NCBI GenBank assembly: GCA_013044245.1
Contig: JABEVK010000041.1
Coordinates: 1-52,008, forward strand
Source: Spirochaetales bacterium
Lineage (GTDB): Bacteria > Spirochaetota > Spirochaetia > JABEVK01
Reading direction: 5' to 3'
DNA length: 52,008 bases
Below are positions 35,221 to 44,909 of this stretch, piece after piece. The notes under the pieces are model-generated. The model searched no databases. It was not told where the DNA came from and saw only the letters and a list, made by a program, of their open reading frames with translations. The translations under genes were made by a program, and so were the position numbers. Position 1 is the stretch's first letter; every line of letters begins with the position of its first letter.

Positions 35221-35607
35221 GTGCCCATGCGAATCCTCATTGTGGATGATTCTCGCATCATGCGAAACATCGTCAAGAATACTCTGCTCAGCCTTAAATA
35301 TCCCGCTGATGTCTTTACTGAAGCCGCAGATGGCGAAGAAGCGTTTTCGATTTTAGAAAAGTCTGAAATTAGCCTCTTGCTCCTAGACTGGAATATGCCC
35401 AACCTCAACGGTCTAGAATTGGTCAAGCGCCTTCGTTCTCTCGAAAAGTTCCAGAATCTTCCTATTATTATGGTGACCTCAGAAGCGGCGAAGTACAATA
35501 TCATTGAAGCCGTAAAAGCGGGCGTCACGGATTATTTAGTCAAACCCGTCAACGAAAAAAGTTTGCAAGAGAAAATCCGCAATGCCTTGGAAGGGACGAA
35601 CGTATGA
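35221..35607 (+). CDS. CheY-like single-domain response regulator (operon B)
   Basis: This is a stand-alone receiver of 128 residues from GTG 35221, which follows aggag by five bases; ATG at 35227 is also possible. It carries LIVDDSRIMRN, the phosphoacceptor Asp in LLLDWNMPNLNG (residue 56 from the GTG), the Ser/Thr in IIMVTSEA and Lys in YLVKPVN. Its gene overlaps the next (CheX) by four bases. It is paralogous to the receiver in operon A, with the same gene order downstream, and is presumably phosphorylated by the kinase two genes on. Confidence 0.92.
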   Translation: MPMRILIVDDSRIMRNIVKNTLLSLKYPADVFTEAADGEEAFSILEKSEISLLLLDWNMPNLNGLELVKRLRSLEKFQNLPIIMVTSEAAKYNIIEAVKAGVTDYLVKPVNEKSLQEKIRNALEGTNV

Positions 35608-36077
35608 ATATCCGTTACATCACCCCATTTATTGAAGCGACACAAAATGCCTTTTTAGAACTGTTGGGATCCAAACCCGAGGCCCTGACGCCGTTTCTGG
35701 TGCGCCGTGAAGAAGTCCTCGATTGGGACATCAGCGGCGTGATCGGCATTGCTGGCGAAGCGCGCGGTGTTGTGGTCCTAAGCTTTCCCCGTGGACTGGC
35801 ACAAGAGATCACCACCATTTTGACGGGTCAAATGAAGACTTCGGTCGACGACGACGTCATCGACACGGTGGGCGAGTTAGTGAACATTATTGCCGGTAAT
35901 GCCAAGAGGGGCCTAGAGGAATTTAAGCTAATGATCTCGTTGCCTAGCATTGTGCAAGGGGACAGTCACCAGATTGGATGGCCCTCGGGCTCGGTTCCCA
36001 TTGTTGGAATTCCCTTTACAACACCTCAGGGGCATTTCAACTTGTCCGTTGGTCTTGAAAACATCATCACGGTGTGA
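35604..36077 (+). CDS. cheX: CheX-type CheY phosphatase (operon B)
   Basis: This 157-residue CheX/CheC-like phosphatase has the active-site helix TVGELVNIIAGNAKRGLEE with Glu91 and Asn94 (E-x-x-N). The segment is closer to textbook CheX than the operon A copy. The start overlaps the CheY stop (ATGA). The next gene begins 42 bases later behind aaggag. Its expected role is fast removal of phosphate from the partner CheY, so that the signal decays quickly. Confidence 0.9.
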   Translation: MNIRYITPFIEATQNAFLELLGSKPEALTPFLVRREEVLDWDISGVIGIAGEARGVVVLSFPRGLAQEITTILTGQMKTSVDDDVIDTVGELVNIIAGNAKRGLEEFKLMISLPSIVQGDSHQIGWPSGSVPIVGIPFTTPQGHFNLSVGLENIITV

Positions 36078-36119
36078 CCCCCGTCAACTGTGTGAACCAG
36101 TTCGCCTTAAGGAGCGCTT

Positions 36120-38093
36120 GTGGCATCCCGCTTTCAAAAAGTTCTAACGAACATCCTTCGGAGTGGTATTCAAACCACTCTGGAGGCCGAAGACGAAATT
36201 CGCCTTCTTTTCATCAATTCCATTATCCTGGTTGGGTTTCTCGCCTTAATGGTCTTTGCCCTTAGGGATTTTTTTGCTGGTGACCATGTTTATTCCCTCG
36301 TGACGGCGAGCTTGGCGTTCATTGTTGCGTGTTTATTCTTTTTCATCCGGTGGACCAAGTTGGTTCAAGTGGGGCTGTGGTTTCTTCCCTTCCTGATGGC
36401 CGCTTTCTACGGCTACCTAGCCGCTTCGGGGGGTGCCGGTACCTCGGGGGCGCTGTGGAGCTTTTCGTACCCCCTCGTGGCCATCTTTCTTTTGGGGTAT
36501 CGCCGTGGTGGTCTTTTTACCATTGGCTACGTTGTATTTTTGGGCATTGTTTTGTTTGTTCCCCAGTTAACCCCGGCGTGGAATATGGAACTTGATTTCA
36601 AAATTCGGACGATCGGCACCTACGTGGTAATTTCGATCTTCGTTGTAGAATTCGAATACATTCGCCTTCAAGCCCAGCGTGAAATCGAAAGAGGCCGCAA
36701 AGAGCTAGCTAAAACCACAGATGCCTTGCTAGCCGAAAAGTCTCAAACGGATGGAATTCTTCACAACATCCGTGAAGGTATCTTTTTGGTCGATGAACAC
36801 TTACGCATTGTGGGCCGTCACTCGGATTCTCTGACACAAATTTTGGATTTGGATGACGAAACGTCATGGGACTTCAGCACCTATTTTGATGGCAAGCTCC
36901 CCGAAAAAGAGGTTCAGTCCCTGCGGGATTATCTGATGATGTTCTTTCAGTCCCAGGTACGGCCCGAGCTTTTACAAACCATCAATCCCCTTGAAACGAT
37001 TAAAATCACCACCCCTCGCGGCAGGCTCAAAACCTTAGCCTTTACATTCGCGGCCATCAAACTTGAAGGCCGACGTTTCATTCTCGCATCTGTACGCGAT
37101 GATACCTTGACGGCAGAACTTAACCAAAAACTGAAAGAAGAAGAGGACAAAGCCGCCCGCCAGATGCGGCACCTGTTTCAAATTATCCATGTTCGCCCCG
37201 AACTCTTGGTTCAGTTTCTTGAGGACGCAACGGATGAGATCGCCGACATCAACCGCCGCCTTAAAGCCAACAGTCTGCAAGCGCAGGACGACTTAATGGA
37301 AGCCTTTTACCAAGGTGTCCACGCCGTCAAAGGGAATGCCGCCCTGATCGGCCTTACCAGTTTTAGTGAACGGGTTCATGATTTGGAAAATTTAGTCAAA
37401 GACTGGCGGGGCAAGTCGCCCGATTGGCGCGAGATTTTAACGCTCACCATTGAACTGTCTAAAATTCAGGCGGAACTTGAAGAAATTCAGGCATTGATCC
37501 AACGTATGAGCACCTTTCAAAAAGAAATGGCCAATAACACAGAACCACAAGACCTCGTGGTCATGACGGTGGAACGAGCAGTTCAAAGGCTTACGGCCGA
37601 AACTGGGGTTCAAGCTACTCTCGACCTCAAGGACTTTGTGACAGACAATCTACCCTCCGGTCACCGCAAACTTGTCAAAGATATTCTTGTTCAATTTATT
37701 CGCAATTCCTTTGTGCACGGCCTAGAACCAGCGGAAGAACGCCAAGCTCGACAAAAGCCATTGACAGGAAAGATCAAGATCATCTGCCAAGATCGAGGAC
37801 CGTTTTTGTCGATTTCGTATCAAGATGATGGGCGTGGCCTCGACCCCGGCCGCCTTCGCCAGACAGCTATCAAAAAGTCCCTGAAAAATTGGGACACTCG
37901 TCCCGATCACGAGATCCTCGCCCTGATTTTTGAAAACGGCTTTTCCACGGCGGCCGAAGTCTCGGTTCATGCCGGTCGGGGTGTTGGCCTAGGCTTGGTT
38001 AAGACCCGCGTTGAAGCCAGCGGTGGCAAAGTTTCGGTTCGCTCGGCCTCTGGCCAAGGAATCGCCTTTGACATCGAGCTTCCCAAGGGCTAA
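36120..38093 (+). CDS. Membrane CheA-like histidine kinase (operon B)
   Basis: This 657-residue protein starts at GTG 36120 behind aaggag. Five to six hydrophobic helices occupy about residues 28-180, with short loops and no large periplasmic domain, so it may sense within or near the membrane. A PAS-like region begins near residue 215 (ILHNIREGIFLVDEH). An Hpt domain follows with His401 in VHAVKGNAALIGL. A CheA-type ATPase follows: N-box LVQFIRNSFVHGLEPAEE, then DDGRGLD and GRGVGLGLV. It aligns with the Amt fusion of operon A from the PAS onward; for example HVRPELLVQFL pairs with HIAPELLVDFL. CheW and DHp domains are not seen. The ligand is unknown. Confidence 0.88.
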   Translation: MASRFQKVLTNILRSGIQTTLEAEDEIRLLFINSIILVGFLALMVFALRDFFAGDHVYSLVTASLAFIVACLFFFIRWTKLVQVGLWFLPFLMAAFYGYLAASGGAGTSGALWSFSYPLVAIFLLGYRRGGLFTIGYVVFLGIVLFVPQLTPAWNMELDFKIRTIGTYVVISIFVVEFEYIRLQAQREIERGRKELAKTTDALLAEKSQTDGILHNIREGIFLVDEHLRIVGRHSDSLTQILDLDDETSWDFSTYFDGKLPEKEVQSLRDYLMMFFQSQVRPELLQTINPLETIKITTPRGRLKTLAFTFAAIKLEGRRFILASVRDDTLTAELNQKLKEEEDKAARQMRHLFQIIHVRPELLVQFLEDATDEIADINRRLKANSLQAQDDLMEAFYQGVHAVKGNAALIGLTSFSERVHDLENLVKDWRGKSPDWREILTLTIELSKIQAELEEIQALIQRMSTFQKEMANNTEPQDLVVMTVERAVQRLTAETGVQATLDLKDFVTDNLPSGHRKLVKDILVQFIRNSFVHGLEPAEERQARQKPLTGKIKIICQDRGPFLSISYQDDGRGLDPGRLRQTAIKKSLKNWDTRPDHEILALIFENGFSTAAEVSVHAGRGVGLGLVKTRVEASGGKVSVRSASGQGIAFDIELPKG

Positions 38094-38105
38094 GATGACA
38101 AATCT

Positions 38106-39512
38106 ATGGACGGTTTTTCGGTTGAGTTTGGACAAAAACTACAGGCCTATGCCCAGGAGCTGGAACGAAGCGCGCTCCCCAATCTCAAAACCTCGTTTCG
38201 TAATTTCACCAGCATCTATGTGGCCTTTCTCGATGTTCTGAAAAAGAAAGGCCTTTTAACCGAAGACCCTTACGAATACGATACCAAAATCTCTGAAATT
38301 ACCCCTATCACCAATGACCCGTTTATCGAGTCACAAAAAACGACAGTTTTGAGTATTCGCCTACACAGTTTTCGTAATCAGCTCAACTTTCTCAACGACT
38401 TTTATCAGTTCAGTCTCGATTTCTTGAGTTTAACGCGACTGAAGTCCCTGTCACAGTTTAACCGATTTGTCCGGTGGGATTCGCTAACAGAAACAAACTC
38501 CGAGACAAACACACGGCTAGTCGCCGAAGTCGCTTCACGAATACGAAAGGGAGACGATGTTTCCACGGGGCTGATCAATGATATGTTAGGCCAGTTGGCT
38601 ACATACCAGGCAAAGATCTTTGAAGACCTTAAAAAAATCACCTTTTACAAGCGCGAAGAGTACAAGTCGCTGATCAGAACCACGTTTTGGGAAGAATTGC
38701 GCTTGAGCCCCGAAGAGTGGGCGGGAAACAGCGATAACGTTCAACTGCGCATACGAAAAGAATTTGCGAACCACGTCAAAGGTCAGCCGTTTATTCCTGA
38801 GTTGATCAAAGAGCTGTTGGATGAAGACCTTACCAGTGCGGGCAGCACCCTGAAAGAAGAGCTTTTAGGCAAGCTCACAGTGACCTCAACAATCAAAGAA
38901 AAGCCCAAACAAGTGATCGATTACAAAGCCTTGGTCTTAGAAGCGGTTCGGACCTTGGCCAGTCTCAACATTCCTCTCGAAGCCGCCGTAAAAAAACTCA
39001 AAACGAATACTCTCGTGATTGAAGACGATCGCTTAACGGTGGGAAAACGCTTTAGGCGTTGGCTTGCCAGCCTGGTTGGCATTAAGCCCAAGCCTCGAAT
39101 GTATGAAATTGAAACCTATGATGTCTCGTCGGGATCTACCAAAACGGAAACCATTGATTTTGAAAAGTTTACTGAAGACGTTATGACCAGAACTCGAATT
39201 CTTGTGAATCTTGCCAACCGTGCTAGTCCGCAGTTTCAAGCCATGAGTCAAAAAGCTGAACCAGAAATTCTCGAAACGTTTGATCGTTACTTTCTCGATC
39301 TGACCAAGTTTAATGAACGATTTGTCGGTCTTGACGTCTATTTCAAAACAGAATCGCCCAAAGAAAAAAGAGCGCATATTCGTGGCATCAAGGCTGAAAT
39401 CTCTCAGGTCAAAACGACGTTGGCCAACGCCAACAAGCTCAAACACGAGTACGTTGCCGCCCGTGAAGAACAAGAGCAGCTGAAAAAACTAGGCATTTCG
39501 CTGAATCCCTAA
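38106..39512 (+). CDS. Unknown 468-residue helical protein ending operon B
   Basis: I do not recognise this protein. It lacks a signal peptide and membrane segments and appears almost wholly helical, with many Lys/Glu and Phe/Leu heptad-like stretches. The N-terminal half looks like a helical bundle. A linker rich in Lys (VTSTIKEKPKQV, about residue 265) precedes a second helical part. That part has RFRRWLASLVGIKPKPRMYEIETYDVSSG near residue 320 and a coiled C-terminus. It begins 12 bases after the kinase stop and is therefore most likely cotranscribed. In operon A the equivalent position is held by a PAS-cyclase-like protein, so this slot may encode the output or adaptor of the relay. That is inference. 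Confidence 0.75.
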   Translation: MDGFSVEFGQKLQAYAQELERSALPNLKTSFRNFTSIYVAFLDVLKKKGLLTEDPYEYDTKISEITPITNDPFIESQKTTVLSIRLHSFRNQLNFLNDFYQFSLDFLSLTRLKSLSQFNRFVRWDSLTETNSETNTRLVAEVASRIRKGDDVSTGLINDMLGQLATYQAKIFEDLKKITFYKREEYKSLIRTTFWEELRLSPEEWAGNSDNVQLRIRKEFANHVKGQPFIPELIKELLDEDLTSAGSTLKEELLGKLTVTSTIKEKPKQVIDYKALVLEAVRTLASLNIPLEAAVKKLKTNTLVIEDDRLTVGKRFRRWLASLVGIKPKPRMYEIETYDVSSGSTKTETIDFEKFTEDVMTRTRILVNLANRASPQFQAMSQKAEPEILETFDRYFLDLTKFNERFVGLDVYFKTESPKEKRAHIRGIKAEISQVKTTLANANKLKHEYVAAREEQEQLKKLGISLNP

Positions 39513-39560
39513 AGCGCGATACACGTTAGCCTCGTGCTGGCCTTAATTCCTGCACTAACC

Positions 39561-41012
39561 TCAGTCTTGCACAGTTTTCAAACCAGGGTATTTACCAACC
39601 AAACGCAAGTTCAGCGACACTTTGGTCAATTCCTCCCAAGCAGCCTCAAACTCATCGGCGTTGTCGGGTAAGGCGACATCAACGTAAAAGGAATACTCCC
39701 AAGGTCGCCCATGAATCGGACGAGACTCGAGTTTTTTCATATTGAGCCCGTGTCGGGCAAATACCGCCAAGCAGCGTGACAATGCCCCAGGGTGATCGGG
39801 AGTTGAAAACAACAACGAGGCCTTGGTGGGCTTGCCCACGGGTGCAGTACCCTGGGGCCCCAACAAAAAGAACCGGGTAAAATTCTGATGGTTAGTTTCG
39901 ACTCCGGCTTGCAAAATGGTCATCCCCCAGACTTTTGCTGCTTCGGACGAGGCTATAGCCGCCCAACTTCTTTCGTTCGTTTGAGCAACATGCGCCACAC
40001 TCCCTGCCGTATCATAAAATGGCACTGCCTCCCAGTTCGGGTGGCTTTCTAAAAACCGTCGACTTTGCGCCAGAGCCTGTGGGTGCGAAAAAACCCGCTG
40101 TATGTCTGCAAGCGGCGTTCCCGCAAAACCAATCAAGTTATGTTCAACCCGCACCTGGGTTTCGGCCAGGATTTCTAGCTGAGAATACTCTTGTAAAAGA
40201 TCGTAGTTATCTTGGATGGGACCCGCTAAGGCGTTTTCAAAGGGGAGCATAGCAAAGTCAATCTGACCGTCCTCAACGGCCTGAAATACTTCTCGAAATG
40301 TCTTGAAGGGGACGGCCTCGGTGCGAGAAGGCGGAAACAAGGTGAACACCGCCATTTCACTAAAAGCCCCCCGCGCGCCTTGGTATCCCACCTTAAAGGC
40401 GCCTGACTGAGAAGCAAACAACTGCGTTTCGGAGTGGACAGAAGGCTCTGTACTCACGTTGCGAAAGGCATGGCCTTCGGGGGGTTTGGGTGCGCGCCAA
40501 AGCTCACGTCCGAGAACACCTGCCAAGGCCTTGACGGCTTGGGCGAGGGGCTTGGCGTTGGCGCCCACGGGAACGGCGAGCAAAGTCGCACCGGCGGCAC
40601 AAGCCGCCAAGGCCAAAGGAATCAAGTCGTCCGGGTCAGGGTTCCCTGCGAACCAGCCCCAGGGCTTCAAGTTTTGCCGGTGACGTACAGGATAACTCCG
40701 CAAAGCAAAACTGGTATCCAACAGCCAGGGGGCATCAGGGTTTTCAGCGGTGTGGACAAACCCAGGAGACAGCTGCAGAAGAATGCGGCCACTGTCAGGA
40801 TCACACCAAGGTCCGTTGGCCGGGCCTTCAAAAAGGGTTAGACCAGACTCACGTGCCGCAGGTAGCGGCGCAAACGGGATTAACGCTGCGGCATAACCCG
40901 CTTCGCGCAGATCGCGCCATGCAGAGGCTGTCCAAGATTGAGCAGAGGGTTCCAGACATGCCAGCAAAACCACATTGTTGGTACTGACGCGCCCCAAGGA
41001 GGTAAGGTGCAT
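39561..41012 (-). CDS. pheA: Prephenate dehydratase with ACT domain and an unusual N-terminal extension
   Basis: This protein converts prephenate to phenylpyruvate for phenylalanine synthesis. Residues about 208-390 form the dehydratase, with GYQGARGAFSE at its start, VFSHPQALAQ near the centre, and the catalytic NHQNFTRFF motif with Thr-Arg-Phe. An ACT domain (about 395-478, HPGALSRCLAVFARHG, ESRP) should give phenylalanine feedback. The first 205 residues are not the AroQ chorismate mutase seen in P-proteins. They look like a decayed or diverged TIM-barrel piece: DLIPLALAACAAGATLLAVPVG is reminiscent of NeuB/DAHP-synthase C-terminal strands. The frame is continuous. No strong ribosome site precedes the ATG. 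Confidence 0.88.
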   Translation of the reverse strand: MHLTSLGRVSTNNVVLLACLEPSAQSWTASAWRDLREAGYAAALIPFAPLPAARESGLTLFEGPANGPWCDPDSGRILLQLSPGFVHTAENPDAPWLLDTSFALRSYPVRHRQNLKPWGWFAGNPDPDDLIPLALAACAAGATLLAVPVGANAKPLAQAVKALAGVLGRELWRAPKPPEGHAFRNVSTEPSVHSETQLFASQSGAFKVGYQGARGAFSEMAVFTLFPPSRTEAVPFKTFREVFQAVEDGQIDFAMLPFENALAGPIQDNYDLLQEYSQLEILAETQVRVEHNLIGFAGTPLADIQRVFSHPQALAQSRRFLESHPNWEAVPFYDTAGSVAHVAQTNERSWAAIASSEAAKVWGMTILQAGVETNHQNFTRFFLLGPQGTAPVGKPTKASLLFSTPDHPGALSRCLAVFARHGLNMKKLESRPIHGRPWEYSFYVDVALPDNADEFEAAWEELTKVSLNLRLVGKYPGLKTVQD

Positions 41013-41059
41013 ACGGTCAGCCTACCCGTGCAACGCCTTCGCGTCAAGAAAACTCCGCT

Positions 41060-42085
41060 TTATGAAAACACGACAACGCGGTTGCGACCGGTTTGTTTAG
41101 CCTGGTACAGGGCCTGATCGGCCCGTTTAATCAGAGCATCACTACTGCCCTCTTCAGGCAAAAATTGGGCGACGCCAATGCTGATGGTGACTTGAAAAGG
41201 AACCCCAGAATCGCTGTAAAAAACGGTATCTTGCATGGCCTGCCGCAATCGCTCTGCCGGGTAGAGCGCATGGGCAGAGTTTGTCTCGGGTAAAAGAATC
41301 ACAAACTCCTCGCCACCAAACCGGCCAATTACATCAGTTTCACGGAACAAACCTTTTTCACGAACTAACTCCCCGAACTTACGCAGAACTTCATCGCCTA
41401 CCAAGTGACCGTAAGTGTCATTCACCTGTTTAAAATGATCGATATCCACAATAAGACAAGAAAAGTTCCCCACATGCGAGGTAAGGTCACCGACGGGCGC
41501 AGAGGCAAACGAGTTTCCCGCCCTTTCTAAGCGCCAAAGATTACGGTCAGTACGCCGTTTTTCGGTTTCGAAAGCTTCCAAAAGTGCCCTACGGTTCAAA
41601 AGGTTGGTCAAAAAATCGATTTTGCTAACCCGTTCGAGTTCACTATTCAGGCGTTCAATTTCTTCTTTTTGCTGTTTTAACAGAACAGAGGCAACAATAT
41701 CTTGAAAAGAATCCGAAATATAATGGTTGAGGCGCCTTACCGCTAATCCTTCGAACGCAACAGCCTTTAAAAACGCTCCGAGGTTTTGGGTGTTCTGTGT
41801 GTCTGAAGAGGGATCCCCATAAAAGACATACCAGCCTTGCTCACAGGCCAGCCGGTGTGACTTTTCGCTAAGCTCCGTCAGGCCGAGAAAAACGGTGGGC
41901 AAGGCTGTAAAGCACGTTTCTTCTTGGGGGTGATGCTCTAAAAAAGCTTCATCGAGAACCGCCACCACCTCGTTATGAGTGCCGCGAGACACCTCCCAGG
42001 TTTGCCAATCGCTGATCTGAGTGTTTTTAAGGGCCGCCAAATCGTTTCGCAACCGCTCGTTTTCAACTGCCAAAACGCAAACCAT
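41060..42085 (-). CDS. GGDEF diguanylate cyclase
   Basis: This diguanylate cyclase of about 341 residues makes c-di-GMP from GTP. The catalytic half starts at SKIDFLTNLLNRRAL and carries DIDHFKQVND (metal Asp) and GRFGGEEF (active-site loop). RETD lies exactly five residues before GGEEF, giving a complete product-inhibition I-site. The N-terminal ~125 residues resemble a degenerate receiver (VLAVENERLRNDLAAL) without the acidic pair. A short coiled linker (KEEIERLNSELERV) joins the halves. ATG at 42085 is chosen because gaggag lies five to six bases upstream; the longer frame to 42136 has none. It is separated from the transglycosylase gene by about 110 bases. Confidence 0.9.
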   Translation of the reverse strand: MVCVLAVENERLRNDLAALKNTQISDWQTWEVSRGTHNEVVAVLDEAFLEHHPQEETCFTALPTVFLGLTELSEKSHRLACEQGWYVFYGDPSSDTQNTQNLGAFLKAVAFEGLAVRRLNHYISDSFQDIVASVLLKQQKEEIERLNSELERVSKIDFLTNLLNRRALLEAFETEKRRTDRNLWRLERAGNSFASAPVGDLTSHVGNFSCLIVDIDHFKQVNDTYGHLVGDEVLRKFGELVREKGLFRETDVIGRFGGEEFVILLPETNSAHALYPAERLRQAMQDTVFYSDSGVPFQVTISIGVAQFLPEEGSSDALIKRADQALYQAKQTGRNRVVVFS

Positions 42086-42195
42086 CGCAATCTCCTCATC
42101 CCGTGAGGGCAGTATAAGTCCAAATGTACAAATCACTCAAATGAAAAATTTTGAGAAATTCGGGGCTGTAAAAAAATTCTGCTTTGTGAAACGCC

Positions 42196-42789
42196 CTACC
42201 GAGACGCAAGCATTGTCTGCTGAGAAAAAAACAACCACGCCATAACCCCGTGATCCAACGCCTGCCGATCACGCAAGATGTGCTGGATATAGTCCTTTGT
42301 TGAGGCTGGAAGACGCGGAGAATCAGCATTGGCAATTCCCGAATTGTAGTAGGCCAAGGCATCGGCGATGTTGCCTGTACGGTCGTAGATCTTCTTGAAA
42401 AAAGCCAATCCGTGCCGGGTATTGGTCTTCAAGTCATAGACGGCTTCGCGGGAGAGTCGAAAGGTTTTGGAATTGAGCTGAAACAAGCCTCGATCAACCG
42501 AATCGGGGTTGCGGTTAAACGCCAGGGGGTTGAACTTACTTTCGTTCCAAGCCAGCGAAAAAGCTAGGCTTGGTGGCAAATTCAAGCGATCACATTCTGC
42601 CAAAATGGTTTTCGCGATCGCACGGTTTTCTGTTAAGCGGCTAAAGTACTCCAGAACTGATGCTTTTAGCTCAGGCGTTCGGTACAAACTCAACACCGCA
42701 TCGGCCGAAGATGCTGTCCCGGCCTTTTCTGGAACGGAGCATGCCGTCAAAAATAACGCTCCCAGCAACAAAATCAATGTACGAACTAT
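42196..42789 (-). CDS. Lytic transglycosylase-like lipoprotein
   Basis: This is an SLT-domain murein hydrolase of about 193-197 residues. It has a lipobox LTAC, so it is anchored in a membrane facing the periplasm. The catalytic Glu is in LAWNESKFNPLAFN (about residue 80), with GLFQLNSKTF and ALAYYNSGI as the usual glycan-binding segments. The first canonical start is TTG at 42777, but this leaves no basic residue before the hydrophobic core. An ATA at 42789, overlapping the hybrid kinase stop as ATAG and about eight bases after aaggag, would give an N-terminus with Val-Arg-Thr-Leu. I give the longer span. See the separate finding. Confidence 0.8.
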   Translation of the reverse strand: MVRTLILLLGALFLTACSVPEKAGTASSADAVLSLYRTPELKASVLEYFSRLTENRAIAKTILAECDRLNLPPSLAFSLAWNESKFNPLAFNRNPDSVDRGLFQLNSKTFRLSREAVYDLKTNTRHGLAFFKKIYDRTGNIADALAYYNSGIANADSPRLPASTKDYIQHILRDRQALDHGVMAWLFFSQQTMLASR

Positions 42790-44909
42790 GGACGAGACTC
42801 CTTGCGCTGATCGAGGGTTTGCCGAATTTTTTCAAGCAAATCCTTAGATTTGAAAGGTTTGTGAATAAACATGACTTGATTCGCGGACACACCGTGCCGG
42901 ATGATTTCGTCGTCCGTGTACCCTGACATATACAAGAAAGGGATGTCAATCCCACTCGACCGCAATTTTTGTTCCAATTCGGGCCCTGTCATCAAGGGCA
43001 TGACGATGTCGGTGACTACGAGTGTAATCTGTCTGTTGTCCGTTTTTAACGCTTCTAACGCCAAATGGCCGTCTGAAAACGCCAAGACTTGATAGCCGGA
43101 GCGCACCAGAATTCGACGGGTATACTCTCGAACCATGGTTTCGTCTTCTACCAACGCAATGGTCTCTTTGGCTCCCTGCGGCAAAACCGTGGGCACCTCT
43201 AAAGGAGACACAGGTTCTTCGTTACTTCCCCACGCCTCAAAATACAACGAAAACGTCGACCCTCGCCCCGGCTCGGTATCGAGTTTCAGCGAACCGCCAG
43301 ACTGTTGAACGATACCGTAAACTGTTGCCAACCCAAGCCCCGTCCCTTTGCCCTGTGCTTTGGTGGTAAAAAACGGCTCAAAAATACGTTTTCGAACTTC
43401 CTCATCCATTCCTACGCCCGTGTCACTAACTTCAAGGCAGACGTAATTGCCCGGCAAAAGAAAGTCCGAGGCAGAGTCATACACCGAGGACTCAATCACG
43501 ACATACGAAGTCCTGACTGTCAGTAGGCCGCCCTGGGGCATAGCGTCCCTGGCGTTCAAGACTAAGTTGAGAACCACCTGTTCCAGCTGTCCCTTATCGG
43601 CCTTAAGTAAGGCTTTTTCGGTTTCTGTCAACAGTGATAGCCGAATGCGCTCGGTCATAAGTCGCTGAAGCATGGTTTCCATCTGACGGACAACATGATT
43701 AAGATCCAACACCCGGGGTGTCAAAACCTGTCGACGCGAAAAGGCTAACAGCTGGCGAGTCAGTTCGGCAGCTTTTAGGCCTGCATGAAGAATCTCACCT
43801 AACTCGTTGGCTTGGGGCGCTTCGGGTTCCAAGTCGGCTAGCAAGAGTTCGGCATACCCATTAATGACCGTCAACAAATTGTTGAAATCATGAGCTACGC
43901 CCCCAGCCAAACGCCCCAATCCTTCCATCTTTTGGGATTCCCGCAATTGCTTTTCAAGGTTTTTACGAGGAGTATTGTCAAAAAGAAAACCCCGAACTTG
44001 TGCAAGCTTTCCTTCCTCACGAATGCCAACAAAGTTCGCGATGATATTCACCGGGTAGCCGTCAGGACGTAACAGCTCCAGCTCGCAGTAATCGAGTGCC
44101 ATCAGGCGCATAAAGTTCTCGGCCAGCGAAACTCGTTCCTCGGGGGTACGAAAGAGGAGTCGCAAGTCGTACCCCAAGGCGTAATCCACCGACGGAAACC
44201 CAAAGATTTTTGCGAACGTCTTATTGCAGTCCAAAACCCGCCAATTTAAGTCCATCAAAAAATCGCCGGTGATATCTTCTTCAAAGTATTTCCGGTATCG
44301 AATTTCATTGTGTTGAAGGCGGCGAATCAGCACCTCTTTTTCGAGTAATTGCCCGCGAAGAAGGGCAGTTTCGGCCGCAGGGGTCAAGGCCTCCGGTGGT
44401 GTGCTCGGGAGGGAAAGGTACTGGAGTAAAAAAGGAATCTTGGGTAGAAGCTCAACGCCGCCTCGAACCGTCAGCCAGGCAGCCTGAGACAACAAGGCCT
44501 CGCTCAACTCGTTTAAAAGTCGAAACTTACTTTCGGCGCGACTTGCCTGCGGGGGGTCACTCCACGGCGATAAAAACTCTTCTAACTCGCTCCAAGAATC
44601 ACTCTCGTTCAGGAGGGCCCGCAAAAAATAGACGGGCGTGCTGTCAATAATCCCTGGGCCCGTCCAAGGCAAATCGGCAACGCGGGGTGATGGACCAAAA
44701 ATGACAGCCGACCACTTTTCGTGATGCGCCCAGCCAGCCCAGTGCGAAAAAGAAACTTCACCGACCTCGTAGTGCCTGGCAGGAAAGTAAATCACTTCCA
44801 CATTGAGGCCCTGGTGAAGGAAAAATTCGATAAGCGGAAGTTCCCGCTCGGGTTCCAGCGCATAGGTGTCTACAAAAACGACAAAGGCTATCGTGCGAAG
44901 GCGGCTCAC
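42786..44909 (-). CDS. Hybrid PAS histidine kinase with C-terminal receiver
   Basis: This is a soluble 707-residue sensor kinase. An N-terminal domain of about 120 residues is unassigned, with a Rossmann-like rhythm ([23 protein letters not shown]), perhaps a receiver-like fold without acceptor Asp. A PAS domain lies at about 205-325 ([14 protein letters not shown]). The HisKA His is in [13 protein letters not shown] near residue 345, and the ATPase has [16 protein letters not shown] and GTGLGL. The receiver (about 585-700) has VEDE and the acceptor Asp in VVTDIVMP. It starts at GTG overlapping the stop of the upstream membrane kinase by four bases, so the two are coupled and may form one pathway. 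Confidence 0.9.
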   Translation of the reverse strand: MSRLRTIAFVVFVDTYALEPERELPLIEFFLHQGLNVEVIYFPARHYEVGEVSFSHWAGWAHHEKWSAVIFGPSPRVADLPWTGPGIIDSTPVYFLRALLNESDSWSELEEFLSPWSDPPQASRAESKFRLLNELSEALLSQAAWLTVRGGVELLPKIPFLLQYLSLPSTPPEALTPAAETALLRGQLLEKEVLIRRLQHNEIRYRKYFEEDITGDFLMDLNWRVLDCNKTFAKIFGFPSVDYALGYDLRLLFRTPEERVSLAENFMRLMALDYCELELLRPDGYPVNIIANFVGIREEGKLAQVRGFLFDNTPRKNLEKQLRESQKMEGLGRLAGGVAHDFNNLLTVINGYAELLLADLEPEAPQANELGEILHAGLKAAELTRQLLAFSRRQVLTPRVLDLNHVVRQMETMLQRLMTERIRLSLLTETEKALLKADKGQLEQVVLNLVLNARDAMPQGGLLTVRTSYVVIESSVYDSASDFLLPGNYVCLEVSDTGVGMDEEVRKRIFEPFFTTKAQGKGTGLGLATVYGIVQQSGGSLKLDTEPGRGSTFSLYFEAWGSNEEPVSPLEVPTVLPQGAKETIALVEDETMVREYTRRILVRSGYQVLAFSDGHLALEALKTDNRQITLVVTDIVMPLMTGPELEQKLRSSGIDIPFLYMSGYTDDEIIRHGVSANQVMFIHKPFKSKDLLEKIRQTLDQRKESRP

